A stretch of 46,808 bases of DNA from Fusibacter tunisiensis. GTDB lineage: Bacteria; Bacillota; Clostridia; Peptostreptococcales; Acidaminobacteraceae. The translations under genes and the position numbers were made by a program. Below, piece after piece: positions 25,303 to 35,148 of the stretch. Location of the stretch: NCBI RefSeq assembly GCF_016908355.1, contig NZ_JAFBDT010000018.1, forward strand, positions 1 through 46,808. The letters run 5' to 3'. Numbering within the stretch: the first letter of the stretch is position 1; each line of letters starts with the position of its first letter. The notes under the pieces were generated by a model. The model saw only the letters and a program-made list of their open reading frames with translations, was not told where the DNA came from and made no database searches.

Positions 25303-25896
25303 ATGGCAAGGCCTAAAAATAAACGGCATATTATATTGAAGGCAGCATCTACCCTGTTTAATCAAAAGGGCTTTCATCTGGCCAGTATCAGTGAAATTGC
25401 CGAAGAAGCTGGCGTTGGCAAGGGGACGGTTTACGAGTATTTCAGGAGTAAAGATGATTTGTTTTTAGAAGTTGTGACGTACAACATTCAGACCTATCTT
25501 GAAAGAATTGAAAAAGTAACCTTAAGTAAAGACGCGTTTTTGGACCAAATGGATGCTTTTATGGCGGTTCATTCAGAGATTATTTCAGAAAACTTTAAAG
25601 CGACAGGTCATATGCTGCATACAGCTGCTTCTATGGAAGGGAAAAGCAAAGCTGTGATTCAATTGATCCTGAAAAATCGGCATAAGGTTGTGGATTTGCT
25701 CAAAGGAATTCTTTTAAACGGCAAGGTGCGCGGGGAACTATCGATTGATGATTTGGACTTTGCAGCAGATTTAATTTACGATATGATTCATCGATTGAGC
25801 ATACGCAGGTGTCAGTACCAATTATCTATAGACGCTTGTGAACTGGAACGAAAAAAATTGATGGCCCTGACTATAAAAGGCATCGAACATATTTAA
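25303..25896 (+). CDS. TetR-family repressor of the RND exporter
   Basis: This is a 197-aa TetR-type regulator. The helix-turn-helix region is ISEIAEEAGVGKGTVYEYFRSKDDLF (about residues 29-54). The ligand domain follows. The start is ATG 25303 (MARPKNKR), after AAGGGGGG, rather than the ATG at 25270 that precedes the ribosome binding site. The gene lies 28 bases before the RND exporter and behind an operator matching the family. It probably releases the operator when it binds a hydrophobic drug or lipid. Confidence 0.88.
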   Translation: MARPKNKRHIILKAASTLFNQKGFHLASISEIAEEAGVGKGTVYEYFRSKDDLFLEVVTYNIQTYLERIEKVTLSKDAFLDQMDAFMAVHSEIISENFKATGHMLHTAASMEGKSKAVIQLILKNRHKVVDLLKGILLNGKVRGELSIDDLDFAADLIYDMIHRLSIRRCQYQLSIDACELERKKLMALTIKGIEHI

Positions 25897-25924
25897 TAGA
25901 AAGTTTAACTAGAAGGAGAATGAC

Positions 25925-28900
25925 ATGTTATCGAATTATAGTGTTAGAAAACCATATACCGTATTTGTGGCGGTGATTTTGATTATGATACTGGGTGTGG
26001 TTTCATTTATCAATATCAAAACGGATCTTTTGCCAAGCATTAACCTACCCTATTCTGTCATTGTGACCCAATATCCAGGTGCAAGTCCTGAAGAAGTGGA
26101 ACTGATGGTTACAAAGCCTGTTGAACAGAGTATGGCTTCCATTAGCAATATTAAAAACATACAGTCTATCTCGCAGGAGCACATGTCCCTTGTAATTCTT
26201 GAATTTACAGAAAGCACAAACATGGACTCTGCTGTAATTGAGATGCGGGAAAGTCTGGACATGATTTCAGGGTATATGCCAGATTCAGTTGGCAATTCTA
26301 TGATTATGAAAATAAATCCAGATATGATGCCGGTAAGAGTAGCTTCAATAGCTGTTAAAGGCGAAGACATATCGGATTCTTCTGAGTTCCTAGCATCTAC
26401 AATTATACCTGAATTTGAAAGTGTAGAAGGTGTGGCTTCAGTTTCTGCATCTGGTCTTACAGACAATCAGATTCATGTTATTTTAAGCGACTCAAAAATA
26501 GAATCTCTTAATGAGATGCTAAACACTGAACTTGAACGTCAGATGCAAGAACAGATGGCCAACATGACGCCTGAACAGGTGGCCGCGTATCAAGCACAAA
26601 GCATGGATCAGACTTCAGATAATGCAGCGCCTGAAATCAAGTTGACACGCGACATGGTCGCTGGGATTTTAAAAGGTCAAAACTTCAGCATGCCAACAGG
26701 CTATGTCACGGAAGCGGATACGGCGTATTTGGTCCGTACAGGGGAAAAGCTAGAAGACTTGAATGCACTTAAAAACTTGACCGTTATGGTTTTGCCCGTT
26801 GAAGGGATGGCGCCGGTTACCCTAGAAGATGTTGCGGATGTGGTGTATATCAACAATGCAGAGGAGATTTATTCCAAAGTTAATGGAACGGATTCCGTTA
26901 CGCTGACGTTTCAAAAGCAGACAGAATATGTGACTTCTGAAGTGTCTAAAGGCATTTCAGAAAAAATGACTGCCCTAACTGAGAGGTACCCTGAACTTGA
27001 AGTGGTTTCACTTATGGACCAAGGGGAATATATTGACATTGTTGTGGATTCACTCCTTATGAATTTAATTTACGGGGGCGGTCTTGCAATTTTAATCCTT
27101 TTGATTTTTTTAAGGGATTTAAAGCCAACCTTAATTGTTGGTGTTGCGATTCCAATCAGCCTTGTGGCAGCGTTTGTACTGATGTATTTTAGTGACGTAA
27201 CTTTAAATATTATTTCTATGGGTGGTTTGGCACTTGGTGTCGGCATGCTGGTAGACAACTCTATTGTGGTTATTGAGAACATTTACCGCATGCGGCACGA
27301 AGGAAAACCTGCAAAAGAAGCTGCTGTTGATGGTGCCAGACAAGTTTCAGGTGCTATCATGGCGTCAACACTTACAACCATAGCCGTCTTTTTACCAATT
27401 GTTTTCGTAGAAGGCTTTACACGGGAAATTTTCACAGACATGGGTCTTACCATTGCTTACTCATTAATAGCAAGCTTAATTATTGCATTGACCCTTGTTC
27501 CGACAATAGCGGCACGTGTTTTGGATCGAGATGTAAAGAAGGACCATCCGTTTTTCGAGCGGATGAAAAGGGGCTATACACATGTGCTTAAATTTTCTTT
27601 AGCCCATAAGGCGCTTGTGATACTATTGGTAATTGTTTTGTTTGCAGGGAGTCTCTATGGGGCATTAAATATGGGGACAGAATTGTTTCCAGCTACAGAT
27701 GCCGGTCAAATCAATGCAAGTGTAACATTGCCTGCTGGAAGTCAAACAGAAGCACTTATTGAAATTACAGATGCCTTAACTGAAAAATTTTTAGAAGTAG
27801 AATCCGTTGAAAGTGTCGGCGCTTCCATTGGTGGTGGTATGTTTGCAATGGGCGCAATGTCAGGTGAAAGTGGCGTTTCTGCAGATTTTTACATTACACT
27901 TTCTGAGTCTCGAGACAAAACCACAGACGAAGTTGCTTTGGAATTAAAAGCGATTGGTGAAAGTGATGCTTATGACCTTACAGTTGCCGGGTCAGATATG
28001 AACATGGCTGCACTGACCGGCGAAGGCATATCAATAGAGGTTTCAGGACGAGAATTTGAAACACTTGAAAGGATTGCCACAGACTTGGCAGAGAAAATTA
28101 AAGCCGTCGAGGGAACAGTTGAGGTGTCTAGTGGTATTGAAGAGACAGCACCAGAATATAGACTGATTGTCGATGGAGAGAAAAGCATTGCAAATGGGCT
28201 TACCACAGCTCAGGTATTTATGACAGTTAGCGACTTGCTTTCCGATGAAGAGGCTGCAACGACTCTTACAGGGACAACAGGTGAAATAGGTGTTTATGTC
28301 AAAGATACAAACTCAGAGTCCACAGTATCCCGTGACGATCTTTTGGAAGTGGCAATAGAAACACCACAAGGCAATCTTGTGAAACTAAGCGACATTGCTT
28401 CATTTGAAGAAGCGCAAGGCTTTAAAAGTATAAATCGAACCAACCAAGAACGTTACGTTACAGTGACCGCTCAGGTTGAGGAAGGGTATAATATTGGTCT
28501 TGTAAGTGATGATGTGGAAGCTATTGTTGAAGCTTATAATGCGCCTTCTGGGTACTCACTTAAAGTGGCAGGAGAAAATGAAATGATTCAAGATTCCTTT
28601 GAAGATTTATTTCTAATGTTGGCGCTTGCAGTGGTTTTCATTTATTTAATTATGGTGGCACAGTTCCAGTCTCTTTTGTCGCCGTTTATTGTAATGTTTA
28701 CCATTCCACTCGCCTTTACAGGTGGCTTTTTCGGATTGATGGCAGTTGGTATGCCACTTAGCATTGTTGCTTTTGTTGGTCTGATCGTTTTATCCGGAAT
28801 TGTTGTAAACAATGGGATTGTCTTTGTGGATTATGCCAATAAAATGCGTGAATCGGGATTGTCACTTAATGAGGCCCTGATTCGCACAGGAACCGACCGA

Positions 28901-29101
28901 TTAAGGCCGATTTTAATGACAGCATTAACAACCATTTTTGCCTTATCCACAACGTCACTTGGGACTGGTACAGGAACTGAAATGATGCAACCAATGGCAG
29001 TGACTGCAATTGGAGGCCTTTTGTATGCAACTCTCTTAACCTTGATTCTGGTTCCGGTTATGTATGCCATTACCCATCCTGAAAAGCAAACTTTACAGTA
29101 G
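25925..29101 (+). CDS. RND-superfamily exporter (HAE1/AcrB-like)
   Basis: This is a 1058-aa inner-membrane pump with the RND pattern of TM1, a large loop, a group of TMs 2-6, TM7, a second large loop and TMs 8-12. TM4 contains GVGMLVDNSIVVIENIYRM, where AcrB has two Asp residues (D407/D408); here they read Asp-Asn. TM10 contains SGIVVNNGIVFVDYAN, where AcrB has Lys940; here it is Asn. The proton relay is thus altered, as in other Firmicute RND proteins. No periplasmic adaptor or outer-membrane gene is adjacent, consistent with a single-membrane cell. Substrate unknown. The start follows AGAAGGAG. Confidence 0.9.
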   Translation: MLSNYSVRKPYTVFVAVILIMILGVVSFINIKTDLLPSINLPYSVIVTQYPGASPEEVELMVTKPVEQSMASISNIKNIQSISQEHMSLVILEFTESTNMDSAVIEMRESLDMISGYMPDSVGNSMIMKINPDMMPVRVASIAVKGEDISDSSEFLASTIIPEFESVEGVASVSASGLTDNQIHVILSDSKIESLNEMLNTELERQMQEQMANMTPEQVAAYQAQSMDQTSDNAAPEIKLTRDMVAGILKGQNFSMPTGYVTEADTAYLVRTGEKLEDLNALKNLTVMVLPVEGMAPVTLEDVADVVYINNAEEIYSKVNGTDSVTLTFQKQTEYVTSEVSKGISEKMTALTERYPELEVVSLMDQGEYIDIVVDSLLMNLIYGGGLAILILLIFLRDLKPTLIVGVAIPISLVAAFVLMYFSDVTLNIISMGGLALGVGMLVDNSIVVIENIYRMRHEGKPAKEAAVDGARQVSGAIMASTLTTIAVFLPIVFVEGFTREIFTDMGLTIAYSLIASLIIALTLVPTIAARVLDRDVKKDHPFFERMKRGYTHVLKFSLAHKALVILLVIVLFAGSLYGALNMGTELFPATDAGQINASVTLPAGSQTEALIEITDALTEKFLEVESVESVGASIGGGMFAMGAMSGESGVSADFYITLSESRDKTTDEVALELKAIGESDAYDLTVAGSDMNMAALTGEGISIEVSGREFETLERIATDLAEKIKAVEGTVEVSSGIEETAPEYRLIVDGEKSIANGLTTAQVFMTVSDLLSDEEAATTLTGTTGEIGVYVKDTNSESTVSRDDLLEVAIETPQGNLVKLSDIASFEEAQGFKSINRTNQERYVTVTAQVEEGYNIGLVSDDVEAIVEAYNAPSGYSLKVAGENEMIQDSFEDLFLMLALAVVFIYLIMVAQFQSLLSPFIVMFTIPLAFTGGFFGLMAVGMPLSIVAFVGLIVLSGIVVNNGIVFVDYANKMRESGLSLNEALIRTGTDRLRPILMTALTTIFALSTTSLGTGTGTEMMQPMAVTAIGGLLYATLLTLILVPVMYAITHPEKQTLQ

Positions 29102-29137
29102 TCTAAAAATTACGTATACTTTTAGAAGATAGAGAGA

Positions 29138-29167
29138 ACAGTGGCTTATGATAAGCCACTGTTTTTA
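29138..29167 (+). terminator. Intrinsic terminator of the RND operon
   Basis: AACAGTGGCTTAT and ATAAGCCACTGTT pair perfectly, followed by TTTT. Confidence 0.9.
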
Positions 29168-29185
29168 GTTTAGGGGGGGTTGGGT

Positions 29186-31123
29186 ATGTTTGAGTTATCA
29201 ATGAATCACATTATGAAATATATGGGCACACATTTACTGTTCAAAGAATTGAATGTGCAGATTTTTTCAGGTGAAAGCGTTGGCATCGTGGGGCCAAATG
29301 GGTGTGGTAAAAGCACACTTTTGAAATTGATTGCAGGTATTGAGCCTCTTAACGTTTATATAGGGTCGTGGAGTGAAGGCTACGATTATGGATGGATTCA
29401 AAAACCAAAAGAAGCCACCATTGCTTATTTGGATCAAGCGCCTACTTACCCTGAAAATTATGATGTTGAAGCTGTTTTAAGAGATGCTTTTTCAGAGGTT
29501 CTTGAAATTGAACAAACGATGCGACAGTTGGAAAAACAAATGGCAAGTTTAGAGGGTGAAACTTTGGAGAGTGCCCTCAAAAAATATGCTGAGAAAAGTG
29601 CTGTTTACGAAGCAAAGGAAGGGTATGCCATCCAGGAAAAAATGCGTAAAATCTGCGTTGGACTTGGATTTGATGATGCTTTTTTAAAGCGGGAGTTTAA
29701 GTCTCTTAGCGGGGGGGAACAGACGCGAGTTGTCTTGGGAAAAATTTTGCTCGATAAACCAGATGTTTTGTTGCTTGATGAGCCCACAAATCACTTGGAT
29801 ACAGAGGCAATTGAGTGGCTAGAGGCCTATTTAAAGACATATCCTGGAATACTAATTGTGGTTTCCCATGACCGTTATTTCTTGGACCAAGTGGTTACAA
29901 AGGTCATTGAAATTGAAAATTTACAGGCGCAAGCGTTTAAAGGCAATTATTCCGCTTATGTGACTCAAAAAGAAGAACAAGTTCGAATTCAGTATGCAGA
30001 TTTTCTAGAACAAAAAAAGAAGATCAAGCAAATGGAAAATCAGGTAAAGAAACTAAGAGATTGGGCAATCCGGGCAGACAATAATAAGTTTTTTAGGCGG
30101 GCTGCCAGCATTCAAAAAAAGTTAGAAAAAATGGACCGTGTTCAAAAGCCAAAGCTTGAAAGAGAAGCGATGGGCCTTGACTTGTCCACAAATTCCAGAA
30201 CGGGTCGTGAAACGATTCGACTTGAAGACTTAACCAAGTCGTTTGATGAGAAAATGATATTTAAGGGCGCTGAACTTTTGGTTGCCTATGGTCAGCGTAT
30301 GGCTTTGATTGGGCCAAATGGCAGTGGCAAGACCACGCTTTTAAAATTGATTCTAGGTGAAATTTTGCCAGATGGGGGCCGGGTAAAACTCGCTGAAACG
30401 AGTAAAGTCGCTTATCTTCCCCAGCAGATTGAGTTTGACACCCCTTCGCAGACCGTTTTAGACTATTTTAGGGAAGATCTTACAATCAGTGAAGGTGAAG
30501 CTAGAAAAGCTCTGGCTCAGTATTTGTTTTTTGGAGAACGTGTATTTACAACAGTTTCGGATTTGTCAGGTGGCGAGAAAGTGCGGCTAAAACTCGCAAG
30601 GCTTTTGTATGATGAAGTCAACGTGTTGATTTTAGATGAACCCACCAATCATTTGGATATTGATTCCATTGAAGCGATGGAGGAGGCGCTTGAGACGTTT
30701 AAAGGAACCCTGTTCTTTGTATCTCATGACCGCTATTTTATCAATGCGGTTAAGGCACAAATTGTTGCAGTTGAGTCACAGCAGTTGAAAGTGTATTTAG
30801 GGGATTACGATGCCTATAAAGCCACAAAAAAGGTAATTTCAGTCGAGGCTGAAACTCAAAAAAAGGATGTTAAAGAAACTGATTCGCAAAAATCTGCCCC
30901 AAATCAGACCAGAAAAGCGTCAAATAAAGTCAATTGGGTAAAAATTGAACTCATAGAGTCCGATATTGCAGTTTGTGAGGCAAACCTTCAGCGTATTGGT
31001 GAAGAGATGATGAAACAGGCCAGTGATTATGAGGCCCTAAATAAACTCAATGCTGAGAAAGAGACCTACCAAAACGAGTTGGATTTGCTTCTGTCAAAGT
31101 GGCTTGAATTACAGCCCAAATAA
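29186..31123 (+). CDS. ABC-F family ATPase (Uup/YdiF-like translation factor)
   Basis: This 645-aa cytoplasmic ABC-F protein has two ATPase domains and no membrane part. The first Walker A GPNGCGKST lies at 36-44 and its signature LSGGEQTRV follows. The second Walker A GPNGSGKTT lies near 376 and its signature is LSGGEKVRL. The inter-domain linker (about 265-330) is charged and helical, as expected for the part that enters the ribosome E-site. The C-terminal 100 residues are a Lys/Glu-rich coiled coil. ATG 29186 is preferred over TTG 29180. Members modulate translation elongation or protect the ribosome from antibiotics, and no specific resistance motif was seen. Confidence 0.9.
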   Translation: MFELSMNHIMKYMGTHLLFKELNVQIFSGESVGIVGPNGCGKSTLLKLIAGIEPLNVYIGSWSEGYDYGWIQKPKEATIAYLDQAPTYPENYDVEAVLRDAFSEVLEIEQTMRQLEKQMASLEGETLESALKKYAEKSAVYEAKEGYAIQEKMRKICVGLGFDDAFLKREFKSLSGGEQTRVVLGKILLDKPDVLLLDEPTNHLDTEAIEWLEAYLKTYPGILIVVSHDRYFLDQVVTKVIEIENLQAQAFKGNYSAYVTQKEEQVRIQYADFLEQKKKIKQMENQVKKLRDWAIRADNNKFFRRAASIQKKLEKMDRVQKPKLEREAMGLDLSTNSRTGRETIRLEDLTKSFDEKMIFKGAELLVAYGQRMALIGPNGSGKTTLLKLILGEILPDGGRVKLAETSKVAYLPQQIEFDTPSQTVLDYFREDLTISEGEARKALAQYLFFGERVFTTVSDLSGGEKVRLKLARLLYDEVNVLILDEPTNHLDIDSIEAMEEALETFKGTLFFVSHDRYFINAVKAQIVAVESQQLKVYLGDYDAYKATKKVISVEAETQKKDVKETDSQKSAPNQTRKASNKVNWVKIELIESDIAVCEANLQRIGEEMMKQASDYEALNKLNAEKETYQNELDLLLSKWLELQPK

Positions 31124-31131
31124 GATATAAT
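31104..31131 (+). promoter_or_regulatory. Promoter of deoD inside the ABC-F 3' end
   Basis: TTGAAT (31104-31109), a 16-base spacer and TATAAT (31126-31131). The -35 box lies within the last codons of the ABC-F gene. Confidence 0.55.
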
Positions 31132-31212
31132 AGATTTGTAGAGAATTCACAATGTAATTTTTAGGAAAATTAAGTAAAGTAATATCATATGGAATTAATA
31201 AGGAGGGTAATT

Positions 31213-31926
31213 ATGATACCAACACCACATATAGGTGCAACAGACAAAAGTATGATTGCGAAGACAGTATTGATGCCGGGAGATCCCCTACGCGCTAAGT
31301 TTATTGCAGATACATTTTTAGAGGATGTTGTTCAGTTTAACAGTGTTAGAAATGTACTTGGCTTTACTGGGACTTATAAAGGCAGAAAAATATCTGTTAT
31401 GGCAAGCGGCATGGGTATGCCAAGTATTGGAATTTATTCGTATGAATTGTATAAATTTTACGATGTTGAGAACATTATTAGAATCGGATCTTGTGGCGGT
31501 TATACTGCTGATATGAAACTCTATGATGTGATTCTTGCAAAGGATGCTTGGAGCGAATCTTCCTATGCGAAAGTTCAAAGCGGTTATGACAGTGCGGTTG
31601 TTGAAGGGACAAAAGCCTTGAACGATCAGTTGCTTCAAATTGCTTCAGACCTCAAGATTCCAATGCACGTTGAACGCATTCATTCTTCAGATGTTTTTTA
31701 CCGTGAAAACTTTGAAGAATACAAAGACATCTATAACCAACATGGATGTGTTGCAGTTGAGATGGAGTCTTTTGCGCTTTTCCACAATGCCAATGTTCTT
31801 GGGAAGAAAGCAGCTTGTCTCTTAACCGTTTCGGACAACCTTGTAACACATGAATTAACAACAGCAGAGGAAAGACAAAACGCATTTACCAATATGATGA
31901 AAATCGCTTTGGAAATGGCTGAATAA
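31213..31926 (+). CDS. deoD: Purine-nucleoside phosphorylase (DeoD type)
   Basis: This 237-aa hexameric nucleoside phosphorylase splits purine (deoxy)nucleosides into base and (deoxy)ribose-1-phosphate for purine salvage. The phosphate-binding region LMPGDPLRAKFIA lies near residue 20. Later come IRIGSCGGYT (near 90), VEMESFALF (near 180) and the catalytic SDN near 203, all typical of DeoD. ATG 31213 (MIPTPHIGATDK) after AAGGAGGG was chosen over the upstream ATG at 31189. It is monocistronic, with its own promoter and terminator. Confidence 0.93.
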   Translation: MIPTPHIGATDKSMIAKTVLMPGDPLRAKFIADTFLEDVVQFNSVRNVLGFTGTYKGRKISVMASGMGMPSIGIYSYELYKFYDVENIIRIGSCGGYTADMKLYDVILAKDAWSESSYAKVQSGYDSAVVEGTKALNDQLLQIASDLKIPMHVERIHSSDVFYRENFEEYKDIYNQHGCVAVEMESFALFHNANVLGKKAACLLTVSDNLVTHELTTAEERQNAFTNMMKIALEMAE

Positions 31927-31938
31927 ACTTGATTTTGA

Positions 31939-31972
31939 GACCTGGGTATAAATTTTTGCCTAGGTCTTTTTT
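31939..31972 (+). terminator. Intrinsic terminator of deoD
   Basis: GACCTGGG and CCTAGGTC pair with one G-U, followed by six T residues. Confidence 0.85.
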
Positions 31973-32046
31973 GTGTTTGTAAAGGCAATCATTTGGTAAT
32001 AATATAGTAGCATATATATGACAAATGAACGAGATGGAGAGATAAA

Positions 32047-33945
32047 ATGAAGCATTCTCATTATGAAATTCAATTTGAAGCGCTATTTGAGCGCACCCAA
32101 GACGCTGTTTTTTTATTGGATCTTGATGGCAGACACATTAAAGTGAACCAACGCGCCTGTGATATGTTTGGGTATACCCGAGATGAAATGCTAGACTTAA
32201 CGTATGAAGATTTATCCGTTGACCAGGGAAAAAGTAGAGAAGTACTAGAAAATATTAAAAATGGCGTGGAAGTCGGGAGATATAGGCGGCAATTTAGACA
32301 CCATGAGGGGTATGAAATACCTGTGGAAATTGCAGTTGATCTGGTGTGTAATACCAGTGGAACGCCTTTATATATCCAAAGTATAGTGCAAGATATTAGT
32401 GAACGCGTTGCCTACGAACAGCAAATGGCTTACTATCATTCTTTTAGAGAATTGATGCTTCAGATGGCGATTGAGTTTATCACTGTATCGATGGAAAATA
32501 TGGACCACGAACTCTATGAGCTTTTGTCCCGGGTTGGGGCGTTTTCAAAAGTAGACCGTGCGTATTTGTTTGAGTATAATTATGAAACACAAACAACTTC
32601 AAATACTTTGGAGTGGTGTGCCGATGGCATTGCCTCTGAAATTCAAAACTTGCAAGATATTCCTTTTTCTGAAATTTCCCATTGGTTAGAGGCCCATCAA
32701 AATGGTAGGCGCATTTATATCCCCAATGTTTTGGAAATGCCACGAGAAGACAAGGTTCGAAAAGTTCTTGAAGCGCAAGGCATTCAAACGCTTTTAACCG
32801 TGCCATTCGGTTCAGACGAAACCTGTTTTGGTTTTGTGGGTTTTGATATGGTTCGGGAAATTAAAGTATGGTCTGATGAAGAACAAGCCATGCTTGCCAT
32901 GTTATCTGCCTTAGTGGGCAATGCTTATATGCGGAAACACCATGAACAGGCGCTTCATTCTGCCTATAATGAAGCAGAAATTGCAAATATGGCAAAATCA
33001 AATTTTTTAGCAAATATGAGCCATGAAATCAGAACCCCACTTAATGGGATCATTGGTATGCTTTCTTTACTCTTAAAAACGGAATTGACACAGATACAGC
33101 GGGAATATGTTGTGGCTGTTGAAAAATTTTCCAGAGCCTTATTAACCACACTGAATGATATTTTGGATTATGCCAAAATTGAACACGGCACTTTTTTTAT
33201 AGATCAAACTGAAGTAAAACTCAGGGATGTTTTTTCAGAAGTAGAGGTCCTTATGTCGCCGCTGATTTACAACCGCCCAGTGACTTTAAAAGTAGTTGTT
33301 GAAGATAAATTGCCGGGGCGTGTTTATACAGATGGGGGTCGAATTAAACAAATTTTACTAAATTTAGTCCACAACGCGATTAAATTTACCGATGCAGGTA
33401 CAATCCAACTTCATGTAGATTTTGAACCCATAAATGGCCTCTTGAAGATGGAAATTACGGACGATGGCATTGGCATGGATGCAGATCAAATTAAGCGTGT
33501 ATTTGAGCCATTTATCCAAGGCGATGCGGGCACTGCTCGAAAATTTGGGGGAACTGGCCTGGGCCTTACGATTGTAAAGGAAATTATCGACCGTATGGGA
33601 GGCACCATAGAGATTCAATCGACGCCAGGTGCAGGGGCTTGTTTTAAAGTTCAAATTCCAATTGATACAATTTCGAGTACAAAGGACGTGTCTGACGATG
33701 ATTTGCTTGAGTTTGAAGCTGCTGAAAAATTAGACGCATGCCTTATGAGTCGATTTGAAGAATTATCTGAAGCGGTTGCTTCCCAAAGGCCAAAACATTG
33801 CAAAGAAGTGCTCGCTGAAATTGAACAAAAATGCCCTGATGTTAAGGATCAAATGGCTTACCAAATGTTGGTGGCTTATATTCGAAAGTTTGATTTTGAA
33901 AAAGCCGGCCATTTAATTCATCTGTTCATAAAGCGACTGAGGTGA
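32047..33945 (+). CDS. PAS-GAF histidine kinase
   Basis: This 632-aa sensor kinase is soluble, with no membrane segment. Residues about 10-125 are a PAS domain ([21 protein letters not shown]) with a PAC-like end. Residues about 140-300 resemble a GAF domain. The dimerisation/phosphoacceptor box has His326 in [12 protein letters not shown]. The HATPase_c domain shows [16 protein letters not shown] and [10 protein letters not shown]. The last 75 residues are helical and may be a degenerate phosphotransfer domain. It lies 4 bases before a REC-HD-GYP gene, and the two probably form a cytoplasmic two-component pair. The signal is unknown. Confidence 0.9.
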   Translation: MKHSHYEIQFEALFERTQDAVFLLDLDGRHIKVNQRACDMFGYTRDEMLDLTYEDLSVDQGKSREVLENIKNGVEVGRYRRQFRHHEGYEIPVEIAVDLVCNTSGTPLYIQSIVQDISERVAYEQQMAYYHSFRELMLQMAIEFITVSMENMDHELYELLSRVGAFSKVDRAYLFEYNYETQTTSNTLEWCADGIASEIQNLQDIPFSEISHWLEAHQNGRRIYIPNVLEMPREDKVRKVLEAQGIQTLLTVPFGSDETCFGFVGFDMVREIKVWSDEEQAMLAMLSALVGNAYMRKHHEQALHSAYNEAEIANMAKSNFLANMSHEIRTPLNGIIGMLSLLLKTELTQIQREYVVAVEKFSRALLTTLNDILDYAKIEHGTFFIDQTEVKLRDVFSEVEVLMSPLIYNRPVTLKVVVEDKLPGRVYTDGGRIKQILLNLVHNAIKFTDAGTIQLHVDFEPINGLLKMEITDDGIGMDADQIKRVFEPFIQGDAGTARKFGGTGLGLTIVKEIIDRMGGTIEIQSTPGAGACFKVQIPIDTISSTKDVSDDDLLEFEAAEKLDACLMSRFEELSEAVASQRPKHCKEVLAEIEQKCPDVKDQMAYQMLVAYIRKFDFEKAGHLIHLFIKRLR

Positions 33946-33949
33946 AACC

Positions 33950-35071
33950 ATGAAACCCCTTGAAAACTGTAGCATATTAATTGTAGATGACACGCGGGTT
34001 AATCTTGAAATCCTGGTTGAAATTTTAGGAGACCATTATGAAGTTGCAGTTGCCACTGAAGGACGCTCTGCACTGCGAATGCTTGAAACATATGTGTTTG
34101 ATCTGATTCTCTTGGATGTTATGATGCCCGAGATAGATGGTTTTGAGGTGATGCGCCAGATTAAGGCAAACCCCAAAACAGCTTCAATATCCGTTATATT
34201 TATTACGGCGCTTTCAGAAATTGACCATAAGACGCGAGCTTTTAATTTGGGCGCTGTGGACTACATTGTTAAGCCTTTTAATATGGATGAAGTTTTATCT
34301 CGAGTTAAAACGCATTTATCCCTTAGACTGGCGCAGATGGCCCTTGAAAATCAGAATGCAAAACTCGAGCGGAAAGTAAGGGAAAGAACCGAAGAAATTA
34401 ATCTGATTCAACAAGCCACAATGATGAGCTTTGCAACACTTGCAGAATACAGAGACAATGAAACGGGTGCCCATATCAGGCGGATTAAGGAGTACTCTAA
34501 AACCATTGCAAGAGCCCTCCAAAGACACCCAAAGTACAGAGACTACATTACGGAAACTTATATTGACTTGTTGGGGGATTCATCGCCCTTACACGACATC
34601 GGAAAAGTCGGTATTCCAGATGCAATTTTGCTTAAAAATGGAAAACTCACAGAGGCTGAATACGCGATCATGAAAAACCATACAACCTATGGAAAAGCCG
34701 CAATAGAATCTGTTGAAAATGACTTGATTCAGCTCCCCTTTTTAAACATGGCAAAAGAAATTGCTCAATCTCATCATGAAAAGTTTGATGGAACAGGTTA
34801 CCCACAAGGACTTTCAGGTGAAAAAATTCCAATATCTGCCAGAATTGTTGCTGTAGCAGATGTTTTTGACGGTTTATCCAGCCGTCGGGTTTATAAACCG
34901 CCATTTCCTTTAAATGAAACAGTGGGCATAATCATTGAAGGGAAGGGGACACACTTTGATCCAGATGTTGTAGATGCATTTCTGGCTTGCATTGAAGAGA
35001 TTCGTCAAGTGGGGATAGCACAGGCAGATTCTGACGAAGAACGCGATGCGTTAAATATGTCTTTATTTTAA
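33950..35071 (+). CDS. REC-HD-GYP response regulator (cyclic di-GMP phosphodiesterase)
   Basis: This 373-aa protein has an N-terminal receiver domain (phosphoacceptor Asp56 in LILLDVMMPEID, Lys108 in DYIVKPF). A coiled linker (about 125-155) leads to an HD-GYP domain. Metal-binding residues are His175 in ETGAHIRR, HD at 215-216 in LHDIGKVGIPD, and HHEKFDGTGYPQGL. HD-GYP domains hydrolyse cyclic di-GMP. The GYP motif is present as GTGYP, so activity is expected. It is the likely partner of the kinase encoded immediately upstream. A ribosome binding site GAGGTGA overlaps the kinase stop codon. Confidence 0.9.
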   Translation: MKPLENCSILIVDDTRVNLEILVEILGDHYEVAVATEGRSALRMLETYVFDLILLDVMMPEIDGFEVMRQIKANPKTASISVIFITALSEIDHKTRAFNLGAVDYIVKPFNMDEVLSRVKTHLSLRLAQMALENQNAKLERKVRERTEEINLIQQATMMSFATLAEYRDNETGAHIRRIKEYSKTIARALQRHPKYRDYITETYIDLLGDSSPLHDIGKVGIPDAILLKNGKLTEAEYAIMKNHTTYGKAAIESVENDLIQLPFLNMAKEIAQSHHEKFDGTGYPQGLSGEKIPISARIVAVADVFDGLSSRRVYKPPFPLNETVGIIIEGKGTHFDPDVVDAFLACIEEIRQVGIAQADSDEERDALNMSLF

Positions 35072-35090
35072 TAAAAAAATCAAGTATAAT

Positions 35091-35134
35091 GGAAACTAGG
35101 AAACCGAGATTGGTTTTCTGGTTTCCATTTTTTT
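35091..35134 (+). terminator. Terminator after the kinase/HD-GYP pair
   Basis: GGAAAC...GTTTCC and AGGAAACC...GGTTTTCT stems are followed by seven T residues. Confidence 0.7.
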
Positions 35135-35148
35135 GAGGAGGGATGTTT

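Noticed and set aside
26050-26466. 138-aa minus-strand ORF inside the RND gene, and similar long antisense ORFs
   Set aside because: Shadow frames without ribosome binding sites or recognisable domains.
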